NCBI GenBank assembly: GCA_963556255.1
Contig: OY744606.1
Span: 1,940,673-2,004,672, forward strand
Source of the DNA: Allolobophora icterica
Lineage: Eukaryota > Annelida > Clitellata > Crassiclitellata > Lumbricidae
Reading direction: 5' to 3'
Length of the DNA: 64,000 bases
Under the pieces are notes generated by a model that did no database searches, had not been told where the DNA came from, and worked only from the letters and a program-made list of their open reading frames with translations. The position numbers and the translations under genes are program-made. Within the stretch, counting starts at the first letter, position 1; the number at the start of each line of letters is the position of its first letter. Of the stretch, positions 1 to 12,018 are shown one piece after another.

Positions 1-530
1 TATTGGGAGTTCGATTTATTAGAATGTTTTGGCTTGAATTAGATTAAGCGAGATTAGATCAGAATATAGGTCGTGTAAAAGGTTAGTTTTGAGTGGATTG
101 GATTTGAGAGGAGTTTAGTGGATTGTGTTGGATTGGAGTGGATTTTATTAGAGGAGTGGATGGAACTGGAGCGGACTATGATAGAGTGAATTGTATTCAC
201 TGGCGTAAACTTGTCGAAAATATTAGGGGGCATTTGGCTATTCATTCTACACATGTTGCATTGGGTGTACAGTCCATCTCAATTATTGGGGGGGGCACGT
301 GCCCCTGCTCCCCTCCTAGAGTCTACGTCTATTATTGTATTGAAATAGATTGGAGTGATGGGGCAGGTATGGATTGGAGTTGATTGGAGAGGAATCGATT
401 GGAGAGGTGTGGAATGGATTGGAGTGGATTGGATTGTGTTAGGCTGGAGTGGTCTTGTTTAGATAGGAGAAGATTGGAGAAGATGGGCCTGGAGTGGATG
501 GAAGTGGACTGTATTGGAGTGGAATTACAA
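1..530. repeat. Degenerate GGATTGGAGT-type low-complexity repeat
   Basis: The stretch is dominated by imperfect 5-10 bp units such as TGGATTGGAG and GAGTGGATTG, with a less repetitive gap at about 190-340. The same motif returns at about 830-900 (GGATCGGATTGGATT). It looks like a decayed satellite or minisatellite. Open frames through it on both strands are composition artefacts. Confidence 0.7.
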
Positions 531-710
531 TGCCACGGAGAGGGAACACGGAGTCGAGGAAGACGAACAAAGACGTGGATGGAAAACATGAAAGGTCTTA
601 AAGACGGAGACATGGACAAGAGAATGACAATGGTTATTACAGCATCAGACATAAAGAAATGGAGCCATCATGTACAAACCTCATCGTCGGCGCACAACTG
701 ACGGAAGAGA

Positions 711-828
711 GAAGAAGAAAGAAGAAGAAGAAGAAGAAGAAGAAGAAGAAGAAGAAGAAGAAGAAGGAGGAGGAGGAGGAGGAGGAGGAGGAGGAGGAGG
801 AGGAGGAGGAGGAAGAGGAAGAGGAAGA
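711..828. repeat. Compound (GAA)n-(GGA)n microsatellite
   Basis: About 55 bp of GAA triplets run directly into about 45 bp of GGA triplets and then GGAAGA. The purine-only strand could form a triplex. The poly-Lys/Glu/Gly frames across it are not genes. Confidence 0.95.
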
Positions 829-900
829 TCAGATCAGATTAGATTGGATCGGATCGGATTGGATTAGATCTGTCGAAATCAGGTAGAAAAATCAGATTGG

Positions 901-1742
901 ATTACAATACCATGATACCATACAGTGATACCATACAATAATAACATACAATGCAACTCAACTGCCATAATACCCGTTCTGAGACTAGATCAGATATCCA
1001 ATAAGATCATTTACATCGGATCATGGCAGCTGAAATTAAAATCGGATTTCATCATTTAGTTCCAGAATAGATTGGTTTAGCCATGGACTTGCTATTAATA
1101 ACCTGTCATCTGAAGCGCTACTGGCGCCACCTATGCGACGCCAAACATAACACGAGTCACGAATCTGGAGGAGGATATATGCCTATCGGTAACACGTATA
1201 CGACACTTGACACTCTGGAATTCGAATCACGGAAGCGCTGTTCAAAACGCCAACGCATTTCCTCTCGGCAACCAGTTCAACCCAAGTCAGACGGAGTGGG
1301 AGGGTAGGTAGGTCGTGTTTGACAGTGAACCACAGCTCAACAAGGATGCTGTCATGCGCCACATACATGATTGTATCTCTATGTCATCAATCATAATAGT
1401 AATCTTGATATTATGAAAGCGCTACTAAAAGCTAAGCGCAGAAAAAGCCTTGGAACGCGTAGATCGTGTAGTAGCGCTTTGACAATATGGATCCGGGTGG
1501 TAATTGAATTGCATCTCTAGAAATTGTGATTGTAATTGTAGAATTCTTAATCTAGGTGTCAACTACAACAAGATGGATGACATCATCAATTCGCGCAACA
1601 CAAAACAAAAAGTAATTAAGCTAGCGTGAAGGCATCTTCATGACAATTTCATGCATGAAACCCTGTACTCTTGGCCCTAGAATTTGTCTTTTATAGTTTG
1701 TCTAAGTTGCGTCTGTGTCAACTTAATGTTTGAATAAACGAA

Positions 1743-1743
<1 letters not shown>
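901..1743. other. No gene recognised
   Basis: Mixed sequence without a recognisable protein, RNA gene or repeat. The 74- and 61-residue frames near 1083-1368 overlap on opposite strands and resemble no family I know. Confidence 0.5.
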
Positions 1744-1812
<69 letters not shown>

Positions 1813-1813
1813 C
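1744..1813. repeat. (ATTG)n microsatellite
   Basis: About 17 nearly perfect ATTG/GATT tetranucleotide units in a row. Confidence 0.97.
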
Positions 1814-2349
1814 TATCAGCATTGCGACAGCCAAAGTATGCATGAATTACACCACCGTTAATTGTCGTTGCTTGAACTTGCTTCGAAACAAAATAACGCT
1901 GTCTTATCACAAGAAAAAATAGTTCAGCACGGGGCCAAAAGTCACCACCACCTTCAAAAAAGGGCGGCGAACGGACACCACCGTAACAATACAAAGTTAC
2001 ACCAGCCCTGTGCTTTTCAGAACTCCCAAGTATAGGGATAATACTAAGCAATGTGCAAAAAAGAACCCGCGTCATCAACAGCAGGAAAGAGATTGGGAGA
2101 TGCTAAAAGCCAACGTCTCTTACGTTACTTGATAGGTCAGGATCAGCCACTAATGGTGTATTCGGAGAATGCGTGGCCAATTGCCATCTCCAGCGAATGA
2201 CCTGCTGTTGACCCAAAGATGGACTTGAAGGTTAAGCCATCGACCAATTTAGATCCAAAGCATTAAGGGGTCAAAGGATATTGATCATTAGATGCCAGGC
2301 GCAAATTGATGAGAGGCTCAAAGTTTAGGGTCTACTTATCCACTCTGCA

Positions 2350-2960
2350 TATATACGAATATATATATAAATACATACAATGACATTCATACATACATAC
2401 TTACATACATACATATATAGTATACATACATACGTACATAGTACATGCATATACATACATACGTATATACATACATACATGCATGCATGCATATTTACAT
2501 ACATACATAGATGCATACATGCATGCATGCCTACATACATATACATGCACACATATATTGTTCTGCTTAAACAGACTGACTGGATCGACAGACTCACAAA
2601 GACACATAGACATCTACCCGGTCAGACACATACATATACTCAGAGACACACAGACGCACAGACAGACACATAGACAGACACATACACACCCACAGAATGA
2701 CAGAAAGACAAAATGACACGCGGACATAGAAGATAAATTATTGTTGTACAGACAGACATTTAAGCAGGAAGTTAGGCATACAGGAACAGATAGGAAGACA
2801 GACTGAAAATAGACAAACAGGAGGTTAGACAGGCAATGAGACAAACACGTATACAGACAAAAACATAACGACACATTCATACATACAGAAAGCATACAAA
2901 CAGACGGATAGGCGAACACGGAGGGACAAAAAGGCAGACAGCAGACAGACACACACACAT
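2350..2960. repeat. Degenerate (CATA)n then (CAGA)n tetranucleotide tracts
   Basis: From 2350 to about 2560 the sequence is CATA units interspersed with CATG and CGTA. From 2570 to 2960 it becomes degenerate ACAGACACA. The region 1814-2349 before it shows nothing recognisable. Confidence 0.9.
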
Positions 2961-3404
2961 GCAGAGGGTCGCAAAGATACATTGATATCGGACAGGAAAC
3001 TGTAATACGGTCTTTCACGGAAAAGGAATTTCTGATGAAAGCGGGTGTCAAATATTTTCCATCTGCGTCAGAAACAAACAAAGGAACAGGGAGTGCCATC
3101 ATCTCGTTTCCAATTCTGTCCGCACCGAGTGATATCCTCCGTCGAGGAAAAGTGACCGATGCTTCCTTAGTGTTGACGCTGGACAGACAGAATTTCTGGC
3201 ACCGTCCGATTGGGGAATGTTTTATCCCCCATGTTACCGGCGTACCCAGAAGTTGAGCAAAGGAGGGGTAACGTTCCCGAGGTCGAGGTATGTAAGTGTA
3301 ACGCGAGTTGTAGCGTAGATTAGTCGGCCGAGGTCTCTGAATAGTCGAAGATTAGCTGAAGGATATCTTCATAGTTTCGAAGATATTGAAAATTGTTGTA
3401 ATTA

Positions 3405-3810
3405 TTTTGTATGCCCCACGGTATTATGATCCTTCGGGGGAATTAAATACTAATTAACAGAGAGAGAGAGAGAGTAACTGGAGCGGTCACTATTCGTCAG
3501 GTTCTGGTACAGAGAAATTGTTGCGAAAAGTATCTGCGCAGAAGCGTTGAATTGTCATCAGTATTATTTTTATGCCCCGAGGTACACAAGATTCCTCAGG
3601 GACTTAGACCATTAATTAAAACGAATGAAAAACGTCTGGAACGGTACCTATTTGTCGAAGACCAGTGCGGAAAATATAACGCGGAATGCCGCCGCATTGG
3701 ACCGTTGGATTGTCAGAGCCAGAAACAAATAATTATTATTATTATATTATATTTTTGTTGCCCCAAGGTACATAATTATGATCCCTCAGGGGCTTAAATA
3801 TTAATTTGTT
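3405..3810. repeat. Three dispersed copies of a ~48-bp TGCCCC motif
   Basis: Related segments begin near 3409, 3571 and 3758. Each runs ATGCCCC-AGGTACA-(T/A)AT-GATCC-CTCAGGGG-CTTAAATATTAATT, with AT-rich spacers. A similar motif on the other strand lies near 22830-22890. They probably belong to one dispersed element family. Confidence 0.55.
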
Positions 3811-4369
3811 GGTATGTTATTTCTAGGAAATCAGGCCTCGTCCTGCGCTAAGTTATTATTATTAATATAGTGTTACTTTTTGAGTATTATTACTTTTATA
3901 ATTATTATTATTGTTATTGTAGTCGGCAGGCACATTACAATCCGTTACACGGATATTCCCAAGCGGATGTGCAAGCGCATCAATGTTGTTTTGTCGGCCG
4001 GACATGTTCCCTGGATTCGCCTCTGGTAAATTTATCGGCTTCAACTTGTCGCGCTCTGTTTCCTGGGTTTCGTTTCTCAGCGAGAAAAGGATATTGGAAA
4101 GATAAATATTCGATGAACAACGCTCCATTGTTGTCTTCCTTGTTACAGCGCTCGCCAATGATTGGTTTCTCCTAAAATGTGTCCGCCATATTGGCGTCTC
4201 CATGACGACCGGGCAGACGCTGTTAATTCCTAACAGGATTATCCTGTTATAGAAAAATGTTCCCGTTAGTTCATCCTCAACAAAGCGAGGCTAAGAAAAT
4301 GAAGTCGCCAACACTTCGTATTCGTGTCTGCCTCTCAGACTAGGCTAGGTCAACAGACAGCTTTTCTTC

Positions 4370-4520
4370 TCTCCTGTTCTTGTTCTTGTTGTTCTTGTTC
4401 CTGTTGTTCTTGTTCTTTTTGTTCTATTGTTCTTCTTGTTCTTATTCTTATTCTTATTCTTGTTCTTGTTCTCGTTCTTGTTGTTGTTGTTGTTATTGTT
4501 GCTGCTGCTGCTGCTGCTGC

Positions 4521-4572
<52 letters not shown>

Positions 4573-4634
4573 CTTCTTCTTCTTCTTCTTCTTCTTCTTC
4601 TTCTTCTTCTTCTTCTTCTTCTTCTTCTTCTTCT
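4370..4634. repeat. Compound TTC/TTG/GCT/CTT triplet microsatellite
   Basis: Blocks of TTCTTG, then GTT, GCT, GTT, and finally about 21 CTT triplets, end exactly where a tRNA-like SINE head begins. This suggests an array seeded at or used by the SINE insertion. Confidence 0.95.
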
Positions 4635-4799
4635 AGCCGATTGGTTAGAGCGCTCACGTTCAAACGCGGAGAGTATGGGTTCGCTCCTCCTCTCCTGAGA
4701 CGGTTACCGTGTAAGGACCTTGAGTGAGGTCTCTCACTCGCAAGTGCTCAGCGCCATTTATTGATGCTTAGTCGTTAGATAGTGGTCCTTAATAAATGC
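4634..4799 (+). mobile_element. tRNA-derived SINE, family 1
   Basis: It starts with an A-box-like AGCCGATTGGTTAGAGCG. A B-box-like GGGTTCGCTCC follows about 45 bp later. The body then runs through ACGGTTACCGTGTAAGG and CTCAGCGCC to CTTAATAAATGCA, and a long (TAA)n tail follows. Parts of the same body occur at 39945-40075, 46660-46766 (minus strand) and 47145-47285, which confirms a repeat family. Confidence 0.8.
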
Positions 4800-4946
<147 letters not shown>

Positions 4947-5511
4947 CATTGTGCAGCATTAGATATGGTCCCTTAATATACAGTATTCATAAATAATGAG
5001 ATCGTCAAACATGTTCTTGTGTTTGTGTTGTGGATAGCATGCTGTGTCATTGATTGGTTGTGTGGGAAGATTGGTGTATTCTACCCACAAAACAACTAAT
5101 AGTAATTCTATTTGTTCCCCTCCCCGAATTCTGACCTGGAAACGGGCCAAACAACCTGGCTAATGGCTATAGCGGACTTGATTTGATATATAACGCCGGT
5201 AAATAAGCTCGTCTCCCTGACGAAGCTTTTGTGTAGCGCTCAGATATTTGGGAAATCCACATTTACAATTCTAATTCTAGTGGCTGCAGGTTTTACACTT
5301 TCCACTCAATCCTCTTTGGGACCAAATAACTGGAACTCCAATCTACATCTAAAATGTGATTGGGGAAAAGCGATCGCTACATCTGCTTCTGGACTCAGCT
5401 GTAGCAGTACGCATACAAGGGACAGTCGGGAGACCATGGGCAGCCGACCGAGAGGTTCCAACGACCTGGGATCGGGGAAACGGAACTGCAGAAGCCCTAC
5501 CTAAAGTATTT
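4947..5511. other. No gene recognised
   Basis: Unique-looking sequence. Two overlapping plus-strand frames (5229-5541) show no domain I recognise. Confidence 0.5.
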
Positions 5512-5740
5512 TTTATTTATTTATTCCGGATATTTCTATAGCGCCTCTCGAAGTCTACTACTACTCAGAGGCGCTCCCGACTACAGCATTGATACTGTGT
5601 CGGAGTTTTCACGCCGAAGCGCCACGAGCAATTGCGAGTGAAGGACTTGCCTAAGGTCCGTACGCAGCGGCTAGAGTGGGATTCGAACCTGCAACCCTCC
5701 GGTCACAAGGCGCCGAACTTACCACTGAGCCACCACGTAT
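5512..5740 (-). mobile_element. tRNA-derived SINE, family 2
   Basis: On the minus strand the element opens with a canonical A box (TGGCTCAGTGG). A B box (GGTTCGAATCC) follows about 40 bp later. The body ends in GGCGCTATAGAAATATCC and then a (TAAA)n tail. A close second copy lies at 46415-46655. Shorter pieces of its 3' part (GCGCCTCTCG...CAGAGGCGCTCCC) occur near 11385-11440 and 20955-21020. Confidence 0.88.
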
Positions 5741-5984
5741 GATCTAGGAGAGCCAACAAGACAATTGCGCATAAGGGTCAGGAGATAGATCAGAAATGAG
5801 TGAAGTAAATTTATTATAGCAAAGGTGAGAAGAGGTCAGAAAGGTACTTGGAAGTCTCACTGGAGACCGCCTTTGCTATCAGAGACCTACATGCATAGGT
5901 CCCTATGTATCATGAACCCCTAATTTCGCATCTTCAGGTACCTCATAAAAGTGATGATTTATTTAGCTCTTCACCAAGAAGAAT

Positions 5985-6246
5985 GACAGTCCCTTAGGTC
6001 AACCTCGAGAGGCAGTCATGGATATGATGTGTTAGCGACTTCATTTTCTTAGCCTCGGCATATGAGGGTGGGTGGCCAGTCCTCTCCCTCGCCGTCTCAT
6101 CTTCACACCAACAGCGTACGATCAGTGTACTCATTGTAGTTGATTTGGGGCGAAGGTGGAGACAAAACCTCGACACAGACCTTCACCCTGGCGGGGATTT
6201 GAACCCTGACCTCTCAATTGATAACCCAACACGCCAACCACACGCA
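5985..6246 (-). mobile_element. tRNA-related SINE, family 3
   Basis: On the minus strand a tRNA-like head carries a B-box-like GGGTTCAAATCCCC. The body can be aligned by eye with 50165-50430, sharing GTTAGCGA-TTCATTTTCTTAGC, GGTGGCCAGTCCTCT and CTGGCGGGGATTTGAA. Two independent copies support a dispersed SINE. Confidence 0.75.
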
Positions 6247-7028
6247 TCAACGCGAATTTATCTATGCATGCACTTAAGCACCTAGTCATTTCCAAAACTT
6301 CTGTTGTGAAACACTCTCAAAGCGACACCCACTCCTACATCCAGGATATCGAACAGTCCCACACGAAGTCAGAACCGCCGATCACACCGGTAGTCGACGG
6401 CAAATACCTCGCTTCGTCGCAGGGCAGCTTCGCTTTCAATCCGGCCAGAAGCCGCGGGTCTCTTCACCGTATAATAAACCGGGGCAGCCCTCGTATCGAA
6501 TTAAAAGCGTCATTGAGAGCCGCGGATGACGACCGCTTTGAAAGGATCGCCGCGTCAAAAGAGGCGGGCAGCTGTCAACACCGTCCGTGTATCCGACCCA
6601 CCGACATGGGATCCCCTCCGACTTAGGACGGCGCATCGATCGTCGCCTCTACCCGATCGAAGCTCGATGCAACGGCGGCAGGAGACGTGCTCCGACACTT
6701 TGTAGACGACGACGCCTCCTGTGAGTTGCATGTCTGGAGAACTGACGCGTTAGTGTGGCTACAGACGGTCGCTGATCGCAAATTGTCTGGTGGAAGAGAA
6801 AGTCGTTATCGTAACTAGGCATGGAATTCTCTTTAAGAGTAGTGCGTGCTATAATCGTAATCGCCAAATCCAAATTTCTAAAACGCTACTTGAAAGCTGA
6901 TCGCTGGGGACAATTCATTCACGAGCGCTGCGTCGTATCAGAGGTGTTGTCCAGAGATCGATGTCCATTGGAGGTCCGAGGCCGGTGGCCAGAGACACCA
7001 GAGAGAGGAGGCCGAACACGATGAAACA
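6247..7028. other. GC-richer stretch, no gene recognised
   Basis: CpG-bearing sequence with a 120-residue plus-strand frame (6264-6626). It has no recognisable family and is matched by antisense frames. I see no exon that I can support. Confidence 0.4.
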
Positions 7029-7465
<437 letters not shown>

Positions 7466-7714
7466 TGTTGTTTTTGTCGTTACGGCAATGCCACGTTTTC
7501 CCAGACATTGTTTTAAAGGCGACTGAAAGAACTGTTTTGTGTTACGAGTAGAAAAATCCATGATCGGACACGAGGGAATTTGCGCGGACACAAGGAAGTC
7601 GGACGGAGACTGAATGAGATCATGGAAGTTAAGACACGAGACAAGGACTTGATCCGCCTCACGGTCGCTCGTTCTCTCGCCCTTCCCCCTCAGCCTTCCC
7701 CCTCACCCTTCCCC

Positions 7715-7855
7715 CTCTGCTGTGTTCGGTTGGGTAGGGGAGATACAGTCTGCCCCGTCAACCTTCCCCTCTCCTCTGTACGGTTGAGTAGAAGAGATAC
7801 AGTCTGCCATGTTAACCTTCCCTCTCCACGGCTGAGGAGGGGATATACAGTCAGC
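7715..7855. repeat. Short minisatellite, three ~60-bp units
   Basis: The unit CGGTTG(G/A)GTAG-GGGAGATACAGTCTGCC-GT(C/T)AACCTTCCC occurs three times in tandem. The flanks 7466-7714 and 7856-8047 show nothing recognisable. Confidence 0.7.
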
Positions 7856-8046
7856 AACTGTTTGCATGGATGTCGATGGAGATGGTCGGACCACTGAAGC
7901 CGCCATTAAGCCGAAATCAATCCTTGTTTTCAGGAGATGAAGCTGAGGCTGCGCTCTTGGACCTCTTCGAAATCGGATTTTTTTAATCTTCAGAAGGTTC
8001 ATCTTCTGAGATTCAGAAGAGGCTCTTTACTGCCTCCAATATGACA

Positions 8047-8263
8047 GTATGTATGTATGTATGTATGTATGTATGTATGTATGTATGTATGTATGTATGC
8101 ATGTATGCATGTATGTATATATGTATGTATGTATGTATGTATGCATGCATGTATGCATGTATGTATGTATGTATGTATGTATGCATGTATGTATGTATGT
8201 ATGTATGTATGTATGTATGTATGTATGTATGTATGTATGTATGTATGTATGTATGTATGTATG

Positions 8264-8294
<31 letters not shown>

Positions 8295-8540
8295 GTATGT
8301 ATGTGTGTATGTATGTGTGTGTGTATGTATGTATGTGTGTATTTATGTACGCATGTATGCATGTATGTATGTATGTATGTGTGTGTATGTATGTATGTAT
8401 GTATGTATGTAAGTAGGTGTATTTGTATGTTTGTAATTATGTTAGTACTTACGTAAGTATGTATCCATGTATGCATGGATGTATCTATGTATATGTGCAT
8501 GTATGTATGTGTATATATATACGTATGTATGTATATACGT
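8047..8540. repeat. (GTAT)n microsatellite
   Basis: More than 80 GTAT units with GCAT, GTGT and TATA variants, decaying into TATA-rich sequence after 8480. Confidence 0.97.
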
Positions 8541-8830
8541 ATATGTATATCTCTACTTAGAATTGATGAACGAAAAGCGTCGTTAGCATTTTAACTTATA
8601 TGCCTTAAGGTTTATTAATTTATTAAATTAACACAAGAGATCAAAATCCGGTTTTTACGTTTGTTGCCAATCTTCAATTTCTTTCTTCTTAAGATCATTA
8701 CCAATTTTCTGATAATTTTCGTCCGCTATTCAATTTTTTCTGGTTTCCAAAGTCCGCGGTCACCATCCGGCCACATCGTCGGATGGCCGCAGCGGCCAAC
8801 CTAGGAGTTGTAGGACGTCTTCCCGTGGAA

Positions 8831-9118
8831 TCACGAGAGGGGTGAGCGACGCCGCCTCTTCTTTCGTCTACAACGCCTCGACCAGGGTCGGTTTTTGCAG
8901 CTTCTTCGCCGAAAGAGTCCGCTTCTTCGCCGGCTCCACAAGGGGCATCTACGCCAGCTACATCGGCCACTTGTACTGCTGCCGCGGCGTCTACGCCGTC
9001 GGGACGTGGAGCCTGACCGTCCGCGTCTGCGCGATCGACGACGACTCCGCGACCTGGCTTCGTCCTTCGCCTCCTCCTGATCGGCTTCGCTGCCAATCGA
9101 TGGACTTCTGGGACTCAT
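8831..9118 (-). CDS. Protamine-like Arg/Ser-rich protein, copy A
   Basis: This minus-strand exon encodes 95 residues. The leader is acidic (MSPRSPSIGSEADQEEAKDE). The rest is very rich in Arg and Ser (RSRSRRRSRRRGRSGS) and carries a few Cys toward the C-terminus. The start ATG sits in a good context (GACGCCATGA), 9 nt after a TTTCTTCAG acceptor. Of the three minus-strand frames, only this one is open at similar length in all four family copies (95, 116, 96 and 95 residues). An acidic leader followed by an Arg-rich body is how precursor protamines and protamine-like sperm nuclear proteins are built, so chromatin packaging in sperm is my inference. An SR-type RNA-binding tail is the alternative, but no RRM is present. 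A gene-level donor lies at 9433 or 9579. Confidence 0.5.
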   Translation of the reverse strand: MSPRSPSIGSEADQEEAKDEARSRSRRRSRRRGRSGSTSRRRRRRGSSTSGRCSWRRCPLWSRRRSGLFRRRSCKNRPWSRRCRRKKRRRRSPLS

Positions 9119-9279
9119 GGCGTCGGCCTGAAGAAACCACAAGAACTCATGTGTTGTAATAAAAGCTTACGAAGACTTTAAAGACTAGTGACTGAGTGAA
9201 AAAGTGAAAGAATGCAGGCGACTTCGAAAGCGCCATTCTTTAAAACAGACGAGTTCACGACCTTATTTAAATAATTATT

Positions 9280-9735
9280 AAGCCCACGTATAGGGTAAGT
9301 TTATACGTATCCAAATGTTTATCTATAAATAATTATGAGTATTTAAATAGCGCCATTTCAGAGCTTCACGTTAACATGGGAGCCTAGCAGACTCATAAGG
9401 GACCTTGTAGTGTAGTGTAATGTACTCCCTTACCGTTCTCTGTCTTCCAGGATCCTTCGGTGTGAGAGGCTCTCCGTCTGTCCTTCGTTTCTCCGTCCTT
9501 CCTTCGTTTTTCCTTCTCTGCTTCACGTTGACATGGGTATCTAGCAGCCTTGTAAGGGACCTAGTAGGTACTTCCTTACCGTTCCCTTTCGTCCAGGATC
9601 CTTCGGGGTGAGGCTCTCTGTCCGTCCGTCGTTTCTCCTTCCTCTGCTTCTCGATGTTAGACCCGTAACTAAGCCGACTACGACTTGGTGACGTTTCACC
9701 CTTTGTGACGCATTCAGAAGAATATTTCTGGCAGG
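9280..9735 (-). promoter_or_regulatory. 5' exon and promoter-side block of copy A
   Basis: This block is conserved with 19430-19880 and, more loosely, with 25380-25700 and 28800-29120. It contains an internal direct repeat of about 150 bp. Each half carries the minus-strand donor GAACG|GTAAGG (first intron bases 9433 and 9579). Farther upstream on the minus strand are two TGACG motifs (9689-9694, 9706-9711) and a TATATATA run near 9760-9768. I infer a non-coding first exon joined to the acceptor at 9128, leaving an intron of about 306 bp if donor 9433 is used. Confidence 0.4.
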
Positions 9736-9934
9736 ACTGCTAGCTGCTTCTCTGTCGGATATATATAGTATGGACCAATATTTAATCCACTATTTGGTTT
9801 GATTAGGTTTGTTACTACCCAACTACTTCTACAACTGCCATTGATACTACTATAACTGCTACTACTACTATAGTATACGATAACTACTACTGCTGCCAAT
9901 GCTGCTATGACTCCTATTACATCTACTACTACAA

Positions 9935-10097
9935 CTACTACCACCACCACCACCACCACCACCACCACCACCACCACCACCACCACCACCACCACCACCA
10001 CCACCACCACCACCACCACCACCACCACCACCACCACCACCACCACCACCACCACCACCACCACCACCACCACCACTACTACTACTATTATTATTAA

Positions 10098-10176
<79 letters not shown>
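9935..10176. repeat. (ACC)n-(ATT)n compound microsatellite
   Basis: About 46 ACC triplets pass through ACTACT into about 30 ATT triplets. The flanking 9735-9934 is ACT-rich, and 10177-10802 is AT-rich sequence without a recognisable gene. Confidence 0.97.
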
Positions 10177-10177
<1 letters not shown>

Positions 10178-10810
10178 TTTTGACAGTATGACGGTTTGGA
10201 AGTTTTCTTCAACCGCCTTCCAACTTTTCTTCCTCCATCTTCCAAGTTTTCTTCCTCCACAAATATTATCCAACCAAAGCACCCATAGAGCATGTTCACA
10301 GCGCCATTGGGTTCCGCGGCAGCGAAGTTGGGAAACACTGGTCTAGATGCTAGATACTTGCTTCTTTAGAATGGACTCAGAATATACTTAGAATTGGCTT
10401 CCAATTGACTTAGAATTGGATTTGTACCGAATAACTGTTTTAAGAATTCGATCGAATAAGAATATTTGGCTCTATTGTTGCCCATTGCGATTGCTGAAAA
10501 CTTAAATATTAAAACATTGTAAAAAAAATCGAAGAGCAAAAATGTATTTCTAAAATATTAAATACTTGTAATGACCCACGAACCAGAATCATGAGGCTTA
10601 CGTTTGCAAATCCTGAAGATTCTGATCAACCGCTAGTTTTTGGGGATCTTAGATAAACTATTCGTCTAATAAATATTGAAATATTTACTGTTAAAATTGT
10701 TTTCGAATACGAATATTCAATTTTTGACATTATTCAACCGAATAGGAATTTGAACCGAATACTCGGTAGATTTCTACTTAGAAGTAATACACGTAAGGCG
10801 TCATCAAATA

Positions 10811-11359
10811 CAGTGATGGGCACTAAACTATTTTTTTAGTTAAACTAAAACTATTTTGCGACTAAAAAAATAGTTTAACTAAAGTTGGCAACTAATTTTG
10901 GAAAGTATTCAACTAAACTAAAAAAAAGTAGTTAAACTTTTTACAACTTTTTTCCAACTTTTTACGACAAACATTTTCACAATTAAAGACGTTAAGTGAA
11001 CTGTAATAATGCAAAGCGTCAATGACAATTTCACCTTCAAACTATGCAGTGTGCACTGTTCTGGCATACAGTTACATGTGTACTGTAAGTAGTGTATGAA
11101 TTTGAAAACACAGGCTGTAAATGCTAAAACCATGCAGTGTTTAAATGTTTTTGCTGACAGTGTTCAATGTTCACTGTGAAAAAATAGTTGCATATTGCTG
11201 ATTTTTTTAGTTAAACTTTTTAGTTAGCAACTAAATTTTTTTAGTTAAACTATGATTTTAACTAAACTATTTATTTTTAGTTAAACTTCTTCCTAAACTA
11301 AATTTTTGTTAGTTAAACTAAAAGTTAGCAACTTTTTAGTTAACTATTGCCCACCACTG
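10811..11359. mobile_element. Non-autonomous hAT element (MITE)
   Basis: The element begins CAGTGATGGGCACTAAACTA and ends with the inverted counterpart (TAGTTAACTATTGCCCACCACTG). It is flanked by a perfect 8-bp duplication ATCAAATA (10803-10810 and 11360-11367), the hallmark of hAT transposons. Its 549 bp are AT-rich, made of AGTTAAACTAAA repeats, and encode no transposase. A decayed relative lies near 35494-35650. Confidence 0.93.
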
Positions 11360-11367
11360 ATCAAATA

Positions 11368-11770
11368 TCGTATCGCATTTGGAGATTTGAATAGCGCCGC
11401 TCACAGCTGAGGCCACTCAGCAGCGCTCCCAGTGCGAAGGCTCTGAGAGAAGAAAAGGTTTTAAGCACAAAAGGGATGTAGGAAGAGATCCAGAAAGTAA
11501 GGTTACCCGGAGAGAGGAAAGAAGGGTATTCCGTAGGGAGGGCCCTATGTTGGCAAAAGATCTAGTTTGAGCTAGAGTGGTCCTGGCACGCGGGACAAAG
11601 AGGACATGCCGGTCTCGAGAGCGGAGAGGTCGGTGAGAAGCTGCAGAAAGATGGGGCAGATGAGGTCCCTGCAGAGATATTTGGGAGTAGCACCAAGTTT
11701 AGACCTAAGGACAAGAACAAGAACCTCAAATTGAGTGCAGGCTAGTCTAAACTACATTCCTATAGATGTA
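11368..11770. repeat. Fragment with SINE-like GCGCC module, otherwise unassigned
   Basis: The first 70 bp (ATAGCGCCGCTCAC...CAGCAGCGCTCCC) resemble the 3' module of SINE family 2. The rest, to 11770, has no gene I recognise. Confidence 0.4.
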
Positions 11771-12018
11771 TATTGGTTTATTAAATTCGCACAAGAGACA
11801 AAATTCTGACTAAACGCTTTTTATTAATCTTCAATTTCTTTCCTCTTAAGCTAGCCATCTCCTATTCAGTTAATTTCCGTCCGTTATTCTACATTTTTCT
11901 CGTTTCCAAAGTCCGCGGTCGCCACCCGGTCTCGTCGTCGGAGCGAAGGGTCGCAGCGGCCAACCTAGGAGTTGTAGAACCTTTTCCCGGTGCATTCGTC
12001 GCGTCCTATTCCATTCTT

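Noticed and set aside
8047..8540. CRISPR-like or satellite array
   Set aside because: Simple (GTAT)n microsatellite without spacers, in an animal genome.
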